Below, one piece after another: positions 26,438-34,968 of a stretch of 44,818 nucleotides of DNA (position 1 is the first letter of the stretch; each line of letters opens with the position of its first letter). The notes beneath the pieces are model-generated. The model was not told the DNA's origin. It saw only the letters and a list, made by a program, of their open reading frames with translations, and ran no database searches. The position numbers and the translations under genes were made by a program. Origin of the DNA: Flavobacteriaceae bacterium (lineage in GTDB: Bacteria; Bacteroidota; Bacteroidia; Flavobacteriales; Flavobacteriaceae). The stretch is taken from the NCBI GenBank assembly GCA_027080135.1, contig JALWUJ010000129.1, positions 1 to 44,818 of the forward strand, in the 5' to 3' direction.

Positions 26438-26866
26438 CTATTTTTTTCTTTTTTTACCTAAGATTTCAACTTTTGCTCTTTTTGTTATTAACATATTTCC
26501 AACAGCATCGTATTCAATCTCTATGCTTTTTAATTTTAAGTCTTTTCCTGGTAAATCAAAAGCAAAAGAGGTCATTCCTTTATTTAGTACTCCAACGCCT
26601 TTTGAATCATATTCTTTTTTGGTACCATCCTCCATAGTTACATGAATTTTTTTTAATTTTAAGGTTCCTTGGGTGCATTTTACTTTAATTTTAGAAACGT
26701 TTCTTTCGTTTCCATAAGGTGTTATTTTATCTTTTTCTCCTTTTTTAAATGCTACATCTTTTTTAGCGATGACAACCCAATTGCCGTCATCCGATTTTTT
26801 TTGAGCAAAACCTGTTGTTAATACTCCTAAAATTAGTGTTACTAATAAAAAATACTTTAGTTTCAT
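26438..26866 (-). CDS. Small secreted protein of unknown function
   Basis: This 142-residue protein has a cleavable signal peptide (MKLKYFLLVTLILGVLTTGFAQ, cleavage after AQ) and no lipobox. The mature part is lysine-rich and predicted to be beta-sandwich-like (WVVIAKKDVAFKKGEKDKI, VSKIKVKCTQGTLKLKKIHV, LKSIEIEYDAVGNMLI), with a very basic C-terminus (GKKRKK). It is vaguely like DUF2541 proteins but I would not claim that. It is the second gene of the amidohydrolase operon, 28 bases after the first and 15 before the third. Confidence 0.75.
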   Translation of the reverse strand: MKLKYFLLVTLILGVLTTGFAQKKSDDGNWVVIAKKDVAFKKGEKDKITPYGNERNVSKIKVKCTQGTLKLKKIHVTMEDGTKKEYDSKGVGVLNKGMTSFAFDLPGKDLKLKSIEIEYDAVGNMLITKRAKVEILGKKRKK

Positions 26867-26894
26867 AGTTTTAATTGTTTTTAGAAAGATTATA

Positions 26895-28877
26895 TTATTT
26901 TTTTAAAGTAGCTGTTTTAGTCATTTTATAATTTCCTTTTAAATCTTTAAAAACAATGGTGTTCCAAACTTCACCGTTGTCTAATTTAAAATCGATATCA
27001 TAATTAACACCAGCTACTACCTGAGTTTTTACTCTTACAATTTTATCCAGTTTTGCTGAAGTGTTCATTTGTTGTAACACAAAGTTCAACGCTTTTTCAG
27101 CTTCGGGACTAACTTCAGTTTCACTCCAGCCTCCTACTAATTTTTTAGAATTGTTTAAGTGTTCTTTTCCGTGAAAAATAGTTCCTTCTACATAAATATC
27201 TTTAATGTGTAACTTATCTACTTTAAAAGGATTTTCTTTCAGCAAAACAAAATTTGCATCTTTTCCTACTTTAATGGATCCCATTTTTTCTTCTAAATCT
27301 AAAGTTCTAGCCGCGGTTAGGGTAATTGCTTTCATCCCCTCATAAATACTAATCCGTTGATCTTGAGAAACCAAAGTATGTTCGGAGGTCATTCGGTTAA
27401 TTGCTGTCCAAGCCAAGGTTAAAGGTTCGGCAGGAGCCATTGCAAAATCTGAATGGAAAGAAACTGGAATATTTCTATCTACCAAGGATTTAATATGAAC
27501 TAAATTCTGAGCTCTATCTGGCCCTAATCCATATTCTGAATATTTGTCTGCCAATGCCCATAAATAATACGGATTTGCAGAAGTCTCAATTCCTAAACGT
27601 TGCATTTGATCTGCTTGTTCATCAGTAAAATAGCCAATATGGTGTAAAGTTAGACGGTGATTTTCTCTTGGATTTCTCTTCATCATATCTTCCACAACAT
27701 CCAAACACATTTGAATACCTAAATCACCATTGGCGTGAATATCGATTTTGTATCCTTTATCCCAGTAAAAATTCATTTGCTCTTTAAATACATCTAAAGG
27801 AGTAATCCATTGCCCTTTAAAACCATCTTTATATCCGTCTTTCATTTGCATCATTAGAGAGTAAATAGCTCCATCGGCATATAATTTTACTTGCTTCGGA
27901 AGCATAAAAATATTCTGCGTATTGTATTTTTCTGGAGCCGCAATGATTAATTTTTCTGCTGCCTCTAAACCACCAGCATTCAAAGTAAGGTAGGTTCCGT
28001 TTAATACATTGTAAATTTCGAAAGGTGGATTTTTATCCATTTCGGCTTTAAGTAAACCGTATTCCATATCTAAATCTACATTGGGCAAACCTTGTTCTGC
28101 GATGGTTGTAATTCCGTTTTTCTCCATTAATAAGGTCATATCTTCCAACCCTTTTTTATACTTTGCAGGATCTAATAAGAAAGAAGATATATGTGGAGCC
28201 AATGCCATCCAACCCGCTTCGAAAAAATGACCATTGTTCCATTCTACTTGTGGGTTTCCTTTAAATTGATCTTCCGTTATTTTATATAATTCTACTGCTT
28301 TTTCATTTAAAAAAGCTTCGTGAAAAGATCTGTGGATAATGGTTACGGGAATATCTGGAGCTATTTCTGTCAATATTTTTTTATTCAAATCTCCGTGCCA
28401 AAGCGGGTGATATCCCCAAATAAAAGTCATTTCCCCTGCTTTTCCGTTTTTAGCGATAGATTCTTTTATACGCTTAATATAATCTTTGTGGTTTTGAACT
28501 CCTTTTCTTACACCTTCAGGCACTGTCCAATCATAAGGAGCAACAATATCGCCTGATAAGATAACAGCAGCAATCATTGGGTGAAGATGTGGTTCAATAA
28601 AACCAGGCATCATGGTTTTTCCTTTTAAATTGTAAGGAGTTGCATTTGCATATTGTTTCTCTGCATTGGCTTTAGAACCTACAAAAACAATTTTTCCATT
28701 TTCTTGTACTACCGCTTCTACATAATTTTCTTTTTTTCCTTCCATAGTGATAATATCACCACCAAAATAAAGTGTTTGGTCAGGATTTGCTGATTTAGAA
28801 TCTGTGTTGTCTGTTTCTATATTTTTACAGCTAATAATTAGCACGAAAAAAGACAATATAAGAGTAATTTGTCTCAT
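26895..28877 (-). CDS. YtcJ-like amidohydrolase lipoprotein A
   Basis: This secreted metal hydrolase of about 660 residues is homologous to the last gene of the operon but longer at the C-terminus. The lipobox is LIISCKN. The HxH is in FIEPHLHPM; DIHANGDLGIQM, LTLHHIGY and SFHSDFAMAP supply further ligands; the C-terminal beta-sandwich has GSIKVGKDANFVLLKENPF. An extra C-terminal part of about 90 residues (from EVSPEAEKALNFVLQQM) resembles a cystatin-like fold, inferred from QVVAGVNYDIDFKL, the QxVxG signature. The start is at ATG 28877 because the -7 box overlaps the in-frame TTG 11 codons upstream. It heads a five-gene operon divergent from a Crp/Fnr-type gene. Confidence 0.87.
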   Translation of the reverse strand: MRQITLILSFFVLIISCKNIETDNTDSKSANPDQTLYFGGDIITMEGKKENYVEAVVQENGKIVFVGSKANAEKQYANATPYNLKGKTMMPGFIEPHLHPMIAAVILSGDIVAPYDWTVPEGVRKGVQNHKDYIKRIKESIAKNGKAGEMTFIWGYHPLWHGDLNKKILTEIAPDIPVTIIHRSFHEAFLNEKAVELYKITEDQFKGNPQVEWNNGHFFEAGWMALAPHISSFLLDPAKYKKGLEDMTLLMEKNGITTIAEQGLPNVDLDMEYGLLKAEMDKNPPFEIYNVLNGTYLTLNAGGLEAAEKLIIAAPEKYNTQNIFMLPKQVKLYADGAIYSLMMQMKDGYKDGFKGQWITPLDVFKEQMNFYWDKGYKIDIHANGDLGIQMCLDVVEDMMKRNPRENHRLTLHHIGYFTDEQADQMQRLGIETSANPYYLWALADKYSEYGLGPDRAQNLVHIKSLVDRNIPVSFHSDFAMAPAEPLTLAWTAINRMTSEHTLVSQDQRISIYEGMKAITLTAARTLDLEEKMGSIKVGKDANFVLLKENPFKVDKLHIKDIYVEGTIFHGKEHLNNSKKLVGGWSETEVSPEAEKALNFVLQQMNTSAKLDKIVRVKTQVVAGVNYDIDFKLDNGEVWNTIVFKDLKGNYKMTKTATLKK

Positions 28878-28907
28878 AATTGTAGCGTTTAATTGATGTT
28901 GTTTACA

Positions 28908-28915
28908 CAAAATTA
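28908..28915 (-). promoter_or_regulatory. -7 box of the amidohydrolase operon
   Basis: TAATTTTG on the minus strand matches TAnnTTTG. Transcription would start near 28901, which excludes the upstream in-frame TTG and fixes the start at 28877. A poor -33 match (TTTA) lies 15 bases upstream. Confidence 0.55.
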
Positions 28916-28937
28916 GTTTAAAAACTTTGTTAAAGAC

Positions 28938-28951
28938 TTATCATTTGATAA
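28938..28951. promoter_or_regulatory. 14-bp palindrome between the amidohydrolase operon and the Crp-type gene
   Basis: TTATCATTTGATAA is a perfect inverted repeat (TTATCA, two bases, TGATAA). It is 22 bases upstream of the operon's -7 box and 61 bases before the regulator gene. Its size and symmetry fit a Crp/Fnr-family site, with an FNR-like TTGAT half in degenerate form. Binding is not shown. Confidence 0.4.
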
Positions 28952-29012
28952 CTTTACAACCCTTTGAAATATATTATTAAGTATAATTAATCTTACAATA
29001 AAAAAAGAACTT

Positions 29013-29609
29013 ATGAAATTATCTAAACCTGAAATGAAAAATCTAATTTTGGAAATATTTCCGCTACTTTCAACTGAGGATATCGATTTTTTTTTAGAGA
29101 TTACCACTTATAAAAACGTAAGAAAAGGAAAAATAATTACCGATAAAGTAAATAACCCAAATCAAATGTTTTTTATTTTGGAAGGATTTGTAAGAGGGTT
29201 TATCACTGATGATCAAGGGCAAGAAAAAACTATTTTATTAAGAAATAAAGGACATTTTATAGGTGATATTGGTAGGATATTCTATAATTCACCTCCAAAA
29301 TATACCTATGAGGCTATCAAAGATGTGCATGTATTATACTTAGATTATAATCAGTTTGAAAGTATTGCTTTAGAAAAACCTATTCTTTCAATGTTACTAA
29401 TTAATATTTTAAAAGAAATAATACTTGTGCAATCTTCTCGAATTGAATCTATGATTTTGATGAATGCAAAAAATCGCTACTTAAGCCTTATAAAAAATAA
29501 CCCTGATTTTTTGAAAGAAGTCCAAGCAAAACATATTGCTAATTATATAGGTATTACACCTGTATCTCTATCTAGAATTCAAAAAGAAATTAAAAACTCT
29601 GAATTATAA
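29013..29609 (+). CDS. Crp/Fnr-family transcriptional regulator
   Basis: This 198-residue protein has an N-terminal cyclic-nucleotide-binding-like beta-roll (GKIITDKVNNPNQMFFILEGFVRGFITDDQGQEKTILLRNKGHFIGD). The dimer helix follows, then a winged helix-turn-helix with HIANYIGITPVSLSRIQKEI. There is no Cys cluster for an Fe-S centre, and the cAMP-contact residues of Crp are not evident, so the signal is unknown. Such proteins are abundant in Bacteroidota. It is divergent from the amidohydrolase operon, so it probably controls that operon; this is inference from position. Confidence 0.85.
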   Translation: MKLSKPEMKNLILEIFPLLSTEDIDFFLEITTYKNVRKGKIITDKVNNPNQMFFILEGFVRGFITDDQGQEKTILLRNKGHFIGDIGRIFYNSPPKYTYEAIKDVHVLYLDYNQFESIALEKPILSMLLINILKEIILVQSSRIESMILMNAKNRYLSLIKNNPDFLKEVQAKHIANYIGITPVSLSRIQKEIKNSEL

Positions 29610-29663
29610 TTACTATTTCACTACTCAATTGTAAAAAGATAATTATATGATTGTAATAATTAG

Positions 29664-29671
29664 TAACTTTG
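29664..29671 (+). promoter_or_regulatory. -7 box of the DUF808 gene
   Basis: TAACTTTG matches TAnnTTTG, 23 bases upstream of the start codon; no -33 box is evident. Confidence 0.5.
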
Positions 29672-29694
29672 TTTAAGCTAAAACCAGCTTATTT

Positions 29695-30579
29695 ATGTCA
29701 GGTTTTTTTGCACTTTTAGATGATATCGCTTCGTTGATGGGAGATGTAACTGTAATGACCAAAGTTGCCACCAAAAAAACAGCTGGTGTTTTAGGCGATG
29801 ATTTAGCTGTGGGAGCAGAGAAAGCTTCTAATTTTAAGGCATCCAGAGAATTACCTGTAATCTGGGCAATTACTAAAGGCTCTTTTCTGAATAAATTAAT
29901 GATTCTTCCTTTTGCTTTTTTATTAAGTGCATTTTATCCTCAAGCCATAGTTCCTTTTTTGCTATTGGGTGGTGTTTATTTAAGTTTTGAAGGAGTGGAG
30001 AAAATAGTACATACATTTTTTCATAAGAAACACGACATTAATGATATTCTTGAAACTCAAACCGAAGAAGAATTATTAATAGTTGAAAAGGCTAAAATAA
30101 AATCAGCTATTATTACCGATTTTATCCTCTCTTTAGAAATCATCATGATTGCTTTAGGAACGGTAACAGATTATGAAATACTAACTCAAATTGTAGTAGT
30201 GACTCTTGTTGCAATTACTGCAACTATAGGAGTTTATGGGATTGTAGCTTTAATGGTTCGAATGGACGATGGTGGTTTTAAAATGATAGAAATATCTAAA
30301 AATAAAAAAGGTTTTGCTAAACGATTTTGGTATAGATTAGGAATGATTCACGTTTGGACTTTACCTAAACTAATTCAATTGTTAGCAATAGTTGGGACTA
30401 TTGCCATGTTATTAGTAGGTGGGGGGATGTTTGTCCATAATATTCCTCAAATTCACGACTTTTTTCATGCAATTCCTTCTGTAATTTCAGAATTGATTAT
30501 GGGATTAGTAGTGGGGTTTATTGCTTTCTTATTTGTTAGTTTAGTAAAGAAAATTAAAGGTAAAATTGGCTCTAAATAA
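29695..30579 (+). CDS. DUF808 family membrane protein (YedI-like)
   Basis: This 294-residue inner-membrane protein is recognised by its conserved N-terminus (SGFFALLDDIASLMGD), TKKTAGVLGDDLAVGAEK and the WAITKGSFLNKL segment that follows. Several hydrophobic helices (about residues 75-100, 140-185, 230-250, 260-285) make up the rest. The E. coli relative YedI has no established function; the family is common across Proteobacteria and Bacteroidota. It has its own -7 box and is followed by a bidirectional hairpin, so it is a single-gene unit downstream of the Crp-type gene. Confidence 0.9.
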   Translation: MSGFFALLDDIASLMGDVTVMTKVATKKTAGVLGDDLAVGAEKASNFKASRELPVIWAITKGSFLNKLMILPFAFLLSAFYPQAIVPFLLLGGVYLSFEGVEKIVHTFFHKKHDINDILETQTEEELLIVEKAKIKSAIITDFILSLEIIMIALGTVTDYEILTQIVVVTLVAITATIGVYGIVALMVRMDDGGFKMIEISKNKKGFAKRFWYRLGMIHVWTLPKLIQLLAIVGTIAMLLVGGGMFVHNIPQIHDFFHAIPSVISELIMGLVVGFIAFLFVSLVKKIKGKIGSK

Positions 30580-30581
30580 AA

Positions 30582-30607
30582 AAGGAACCTCAAAAATGAG
30601 ATTCCTT
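30582..30607. terminator. Bidirectional terminator between DUF808 and DUF805 genes
   Basis: AAGGAACCTCA and TGAGATTCCTT form an 11-bp stem with one C/A mismatch and loop AAAA, in the gap between convergent genes. The minus-strand side is followed by a run of Ts (complement of A at 30576-30583); the plus-strand side by GTATTTAT, so it is stronger for the minus-strand gene. Confidence 0.65.
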
Positions 30608-30631
30608 GTATTTATATAACCGAATGGTTTT

Positions 30632-31006
30632 TTACTCCATCGTTTCTTTAGGGTTTTTTCCGTATTCATTTTCTCCAGGAGTACCGTCTGTTACCATTAA
30701 TACCAGTAACCAAATTCCTCCAATAATAGGAATAAGACCTACTAATAAATACCATCCACTTTTTCCGATATCGTGTAATCTTCTTACAGCTACTGCAAGT
30801 CCCGGGATAAATAATGCAAGAGCATATAAACCATAGATGGGTCCGTAAGGAACGTCACCACTTATAGTCATTCCAAACATATTATCGATTAACATAGCTA
30901 CAATAGCAAAAATAATATTGAACAAAACAAACATCCAATATTCCTTTCGTCTGGCTCTTCCGTTAAAATTTGCGTATTCTTTTAATACTTTTAAATACCA
31001 ATTCAT
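30632..31006 (-). CDS. DUF805 family membrane protein
   Basis: This 124-residue inner-membrane protein is recognised from MNWYLKVLKEYANFNGRARRKEYWMF, the very conserved start of DUF805 (YhaH/YhaI-like) proteins, then RRLHDIGKSGWYLLVGLIPIIGGIWLLVLM. Three to four membrane helices are predicted; the conserved RLHD loop sits between them. Function unknown. The C-terminal tail (GTPGENEYGKNPKE) is typical of the family. A GC-richer leader with a possible RNA fold lies directly upstream. Confidence 0.92.
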   Translation of the reverse strand: MNWYLKVLKEYANFNGRARRKEYWMFVLFNIIFAIVAMLIDNMFGMTISGDVPYGPIYGLYALALFIPGLAVAVRRLHDIGKSGWYLLVGLIPIIGGIWLLVLMVTDGTPGENEYGKNPKETME

Positions 31007-31020
31007 ATTAATAAAATTTA

Positions 31021-31085
31021 GTTCCTACTCTTGTGGTTTTTCGGTTTCACCCCGTTTTTAAGATGGTTTCTGGGCTCCACGTTTT
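31021..31085 (-). ncRNA. Candidate structured leader of the DUF805 gene
   Basis: This 65-base stretch has much more G and C than its AT-rich surroundings. On the minus strand GTGG (31080-31077) can pair with CCAC (31036-31033) and CGG with CCG inside it, with CCC and GGGG available for a further or pseudoknot pairing. It sits 15 bases upstream of the start codon, and TATATTTA upstream of it resembles a -7 box. It does not match any riboswitch class I can name. Covariation in homologues would be needed. Confidence 0.3.
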
Positions 31086-31389
31086 AAAGTACTAAATATA
31101 CTAAAATTTTGTTAAATCTGAATATAAAAAAAAATAGCTCTATGCCAATTAGATTCAATCAATCTTAATAAATGAAACTTTAATCTTTTGTTTACAAACC
31201 TAAATGGTTTTTAAAACCTTGCAGGAAAAATTTTAAAATTTGAACCTACTGAAGAAGGAGTCTTAAAAAAGAAGTAATCCTCTAGAAACGACATAGAGCA
31301 TAAATAAGGTAGCTTCAATTAATATGGAATAAAGAAAGGGTCATTTTAAAAGCTTTTACAGTTAATGCTATAATTGTAAGAATTTTAAA
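31086..31389. other. Gene-free gap of about 300 bases
   Basis: This AT-rich stretch has no open frame of note. It holds a fragment of the dispersed AACCTTGCAGG repeat near 31218 and the weak promoter side of the DUF805 gene. I see no RNA gene or terminator of quality for the AsmA-like gene, whose plus-strand side it adjoins. Confidence 0.6.
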
Positions 31390-34188
31390 TTATTGATTTA
31401 TATCTTGTTCTTCCATTTCTTCTTCATTTAAACCATATTCTATTTTTAAAATAGGTTCAAGCCCTTTATTTTTAATGTCCTTAGGGTCTATCACATTTAT
31501 TTGTATTGTACTTGATGCTTGAGTGGTTTTTATATACTCACTAATTTTTGAAATTAAATTGTTGTTTTGTTTTAATACGAGATTATTTAATTGGTCATCG
31601 CCTATTATTATAACAGCTGCTTTATTAGCTGATATCGAGTCGTTTTGAGCTTTGTTTTGTAAATATTTTTCAAAATCTTTTTTATCTTTTAAATAATCCT
31701 TTTTAGTGTCGATATAGTATTGAATTCCCATTTCTTGCTTGGCAATGGCTTGCTTTTGAAATTCTCTATCTACAAAATAATTCATTTCAATTTTTAATCC
31801 TTCTTTCTTTTGCTCTAATTCTAATATTTTATCAAGTTGCTTGTACTGTTTTTCTGTAGGAATTGAATCTAGATAGCTAAATTTAATAGCTTCTAATTCT
31901 TTAGGATCACCACCAACCAAACCTGCTAATGAATTTACTGGGCTAGCAACAGTTTTTATAATCAGGTTTTTAAACGTGTTCCATACTATTTTTCCAACAC
32001 TAACTTGTGGGTCGTTTACATCTCCACGAACAGGAATTTCTAAATTTACATCTCCATTTTTGTCTTTTAATAAAAATAGAGCAAATTTTAACGGCAACTT
32101 ATATAAGCCTTCTTTTGTTGTATTTAGATTTGCATTTTTTACTAAAAGTCTATTTTCACTTATTATATCACCTTCTATAATTTTAGAATTTGAATAGTAA
32201 TACATATCACCTTCAATAATATTATGTCCCGTATAATGTTTGGTGTAAATATTAAGATCGGAGAGAAGAAAGTTTTCTACCACAATATCAAGATCCATAT
32301 CATTTAAACTAATAGGATTAAATCCAAGTTCAGCATTTAAAGTCCCTCGATTATTTAGTAGCATATCTGAATGAATTTTCACCCAATCCGAATTACTTTT
32401 AATAGTATTTGAATTGATTTTAACTTCACTTAAATGGTAATTAAATGGGTTTCCTGTAAGATTATCGGTATAATCTAAAACACCTTGATTAACTTTTAAG
32501 TGATTTATTGCATAATATATTTCACCTTCTTCAGTTGAAGTTGACTCGGTATCTTCATTTAATTTTAGAATTTCGTAAAAATTATTGGTAATTGAATCTA
32601 ACTGAAAAAAGACATAAGGTTCGTTAATAGTTACTGAATTAAATTCATAAGTATTTTTAGAATAATCTATTTTTTTTAGTACTGTTTGAATATTATTTGC
32701 GGCTAATACCTTTTTGTCTTCTGAATCTGTTATTGAAAAATCTACAATTTCCACTTCACCTTTTACAATAGATTTTTCAGCTTCATTGGTATTTCCAACA
32801 ATGTTAACTTGAGTATTTAATTTACCATCTAAACTATTTATTTTAGCATATTCAAGAATATATTTGTAAAAAGTATTTAAATTTAAATCGCTGATATTTA
32901 AATCGGTGTTAAAATCTCCATTAAATTGATTGTAGCCAAATTTAGAATTTAATTTACCTTGATTATTAAGCGTTAAATTTGAATATATCTCAATCCATTT
33001 TGCATCACTCAAAATACTATCAGATTTTATTTCTATATCGTTTAATTGATACTTAGTTGGAGTTATTGATAGATTTTCGGTAAAATCTACAACACTATTA
33101 TTTATTTTAAAACGATTAATAGCATAGAATAATTCGTCTTTTTTATCACTATCGTTCGAAATAGTATCTATAGATTGTCTTTTATTTTCAATAGTGTCGG
33201 AGTTTGTTGTGAGGTTAAATATTTCGTTAAAATTGTTTGACACAGAATCTATTTGAAAAAAAGTATAGGATTGGTTTATGCTTAATGAATCAATAATGTA
33301 TGAACTATTCGCATAATCTATCTTTTTTAATTGACTCTTTAAACTTTTTGCTGAAAGAAATATTTTGTCATTTGTATCGGTCATTGAAAAATTAGTTACT
33401 TCAACTCGACCAGAAACAATTGAGTTTATTGCTTCATTTGTATTTCCAATAATGTCGATGTTAGAACTTAATTGGCCAGAAAGACTATTAATATTTATAT
33501 AGTCTAAAGTGTACTCATAAAACGATTCTAGATTTAAATTTTTTATGGTAATATTTGCGTCAAACTCACTATTTACAGGGTTTATATTTAATGCGGTTTC
33601 TAAATGACCACCATTTGCAAAATTAAATTTTATGGCAGCATTACTCTTTTTTTCTTGATTCCAGCCAAGATATGGAACTAGAAATGAAAAGTTTTGTATG
33701 TGGGTTTCTCTATTTACATTTTTATTGTTAAAATAAAAGTTAGCATCTTTCAATTCAAAATTTGAAAGGCTGTATTTTAGAGGTTCTTTATCAGTTTCTA
33801 AAGTATCTACAGGCGTTGAGTAAAATGAAATTAAATCATTAAAGTTAAAAGTTGAATCTTTCATAACAGTTTTAACCATTAGTCCTTTAATGTATAATTG
33901 TTCAATTTCAATTTTATTTAGTAATAATTTTAACGGTTCTACATTAACAATTAAAGTGTCAAAGCTTACAAATTTATCTTGCTCGTTTTCTTCAAACATT
34001 ACAAAATCGTAAATTTTGGCAGTACTTGTAAAATAATTATACTTTAAAGATTTTAATTGTATCTGTCTTCCAATAAGCTCTTTACTGTGTTTTATAGTAT
34101 ATCGCTTTACAATACTAGGAAGGAAGAGTAAAATAATAATAATTACACCCAGTAAAACAGCTATGATTTTGTGTGATTTTTTTTTCAT
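31390..34188 (-). CDS. Large AsmA-like/DUF748 envelope protein with internal duplication
   Basis: This 932-residue protein has one N-terminal membrane helix (IIAVLLGVIIIILLFLPSIV) and a long periplasmic part with features of DUF748/AsmA-type proteins: FDTLIVNVEPLKLLLNKIEIEQLYIKG, then repeated beta-rich units and a C-terminal block (VPVRGDVNDPQVSVGKIVW). A module of about 217 residues occurs twice (starting near residues 215 and 432): ESFYEYTLDYININSLSGQ versus NTFYKYILEYAKINSLDGK, and GNTNEAINSIVSGRVEV versus GNTNEAEKSIVKGEVEI. A third, shorter echo follows. AsmA-like proteins with beta-taco repeats are thought to bridge the envelope and move phospholipids. Nine bases separate it from the membrane protein gene upstream. 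Confidence 0.82.
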   Translation of the reverse strand: MKKKSHKIIAVLLGVIIIILLFLPSIVKRYTIKHSKELIGRQIQLKSLKYNYFTSTAKIYDFVMFEENEQDKFVSFDTLIVNVEPLKLLLNKIEIEQLYIKGLMVKTVMKDSTFNFNDLISFYSTPVDTLETDKEPLKYSLSNFELKDANFYFNNKNVNRETHIQNFSFLVPYLGWNQEKKSNAAIKFNFANGGHLETALNINPVNSEFDANITIKNLNLESFYEYTLDYININSLSGQLSSNIDIIGNTNEAINSIVSGRVEVTNFSMTDTNDKIFLSAKSLKSQLKKIDYANSSYIIDSLSINQSYTFFQIDSVSNNFNEIFNLTTNSDTIENKRQSIDTISNDSDKKDELFYAINRFKINNSVVDFTENLSITPTKYQLNDIEIKSDSILSDAKWIEIYSNLTLNNQGKLNSKFGYNQFNGDFNTDLNISDLNLNTFYKYILEYAKINSLDGKLNTQVNIVGNTNEAEKSIVKGEVEIVDFSITDSEDKKVLAANNIQTVLKKIDYSKNTYEFNSVTINEPYVFFQLDSITNNFYEILKLNEDTESTSTEEGEIYYAINHLKVNQGVLDYTDNLTGNPFNYHLSEVKINSNTIKSNSDWVKIHSDMLLNNRGTLNAELGFNPISLNDMDLDIVVENFLLSDLNIYTKHYTGHNIIEGDMYYYSNSKIIEGDIISENRLLVKNANLNTTKEGLYKLPLKFALFLLKDKNGDVNLEIPVRGDVNDPQVSVGKIVWNTFKNLIIKTVASPVNSLAGLVGGDPKELEAIKFSYLDSIPTEKQYKQLDKILELEQKKEGLKIEMNYFVDREFQKQAIAKQEMGIQYYIDTKKDYLKDKKDFEKYLQNKAQNDSISANKAAVIIIGDDQLNNLVLKQNNNLISKISEYIKTTQASSTIQINVIDPKDIKNKGLEPILKIEYGLNEEEMEEQDINQ

Positions 34189-34197
34189 TTTAAAGGC

Positions 34198-34848
34198 TTA
34201 TTTTCTTCCTAAAAAATTGATTACATATCCAACTACGAAAAATGTAAATGCAATTAAACTAATAGGGGGTAGGCTACCGTTCCAACTAGCAGGATTCAAC
34301 CATCCGTTAATTCCCATAAAAAATAAATGCATTAAAGAAAATAACATTGCTACTAATAAAAATTTACGTGATGTAATAAAACTTATAAATTTTTGGTCTT
34401 CTTTTAAAGTTGTTTTAAAGGCAAGATTATATGCCCATAAAACAACAAAAGCTAAAATACCGCCGAGCATACTTAGTCCTGCATACAATGTTAAGCTACC
34501 GTTTTCTTCAAAAAAATTCCTAAAAACACCAGGTTTGAAAACCATAAAACTCATTAATGCGTGTAATAATACAAAAAGAAAGCCTGTCATACCCAAAACC
34601 TGTCTTGAATTTAACCAACCTTCAGAAACTTTAATACCTAAATTTTTAAGTGGACCTATCGAAAAGTTAAAAGTTAAGAGTATAAATGCCGCAAGTGAGA
34701 TCCCTTTATTTAAAATAAAAAAAGGAAAATCTTTCCAAGGGACATCACCAACTATATGATAGCGTAATATTGCATACCCAATAGACAAGATACTTGTGAT
34801 GGCTATAATTTTACCTGCATAATTTTTATTAAAAATTGTTTCAGACAT
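34198..34848 (-). CDS. Ferric-reductase-like transmembrane protein
   Basis: This 216-residue protein has six predicted membrane helices. Its layout and histidines (FLFVLLHALMSFMVF, LLVAMLFSLMHLFFMG) resemble the cytochrome-b-type domain of the ferric reductase-like/MsrQ family, which bind heme through paired His residues. No FAD or NAD domain is attached. MsrQ works with MsrP to repair periplasmic Met sulfoxide; no msrP is present here, so a role in envelope redox is only a possibility. It precedes the AsmA-like gene by nine bases and likely shares its transcript. A near -7 box TATATTTA is upstream. Confidence 0.65.
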   Translation of the reverse strand: MSETIFNKNYAGKIIAITSILSIGYAILRYHIVGDVPWKDFPFFILNKGISLAAFILLTFNFSIGPLKNLGIKVSEGWLNSRQVLGMTGFLFVLLHALMSFMVFKPGVFRNFFEENGSLTLYAGLSMLGGILAFVVLWAYNLAFKTTLKEDQKFISFITSRKFLLVAMLFSLMHLFFMGINGWLNPASWNGSLPPISLIAFTFFVVGYVINFLGRK

Positions 34849-34904
34849 AAATAAATTTTTAAGTAAATATACTATTTGAAATGACTAATTCGAAAATGTT
34901 TCAT

Positions 34905-34945
34905 AAAAAGAGGCTGTCTAAAATGTATTTAGACAGCCTCTTTTT
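34905..34945. terminator. Strong bidirectional terminator
   Basis: A perfect 18-bp stem (34905-34922 with 34928-34945) and a five-base loop, with A5 and T5 at its ends and an AGAGGCTGTCTAAA core. It follows the DUF6515 gene on the minus strand and has no plus-strand gene to serve. Confidence 0.9.
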
Positions 34946-34968
34946 GAATAATTATTTGCATAAATGTC

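Noticed and set aside
28878-28910. Eleven extra N-terminal codons for amidohydrolase A from a TTG
   Set aside because: They come before the signal peptide and overlap the -7 promoter box, so they cannot be part of the transcript.
34163-34759. 198-codon plus-strand frame
   Set aside because: Antisense to the ferric-reductase-like membrane protein; its sequence is the basic, Pro/Lys-rich shadow expected opposite hydrophobic codons.
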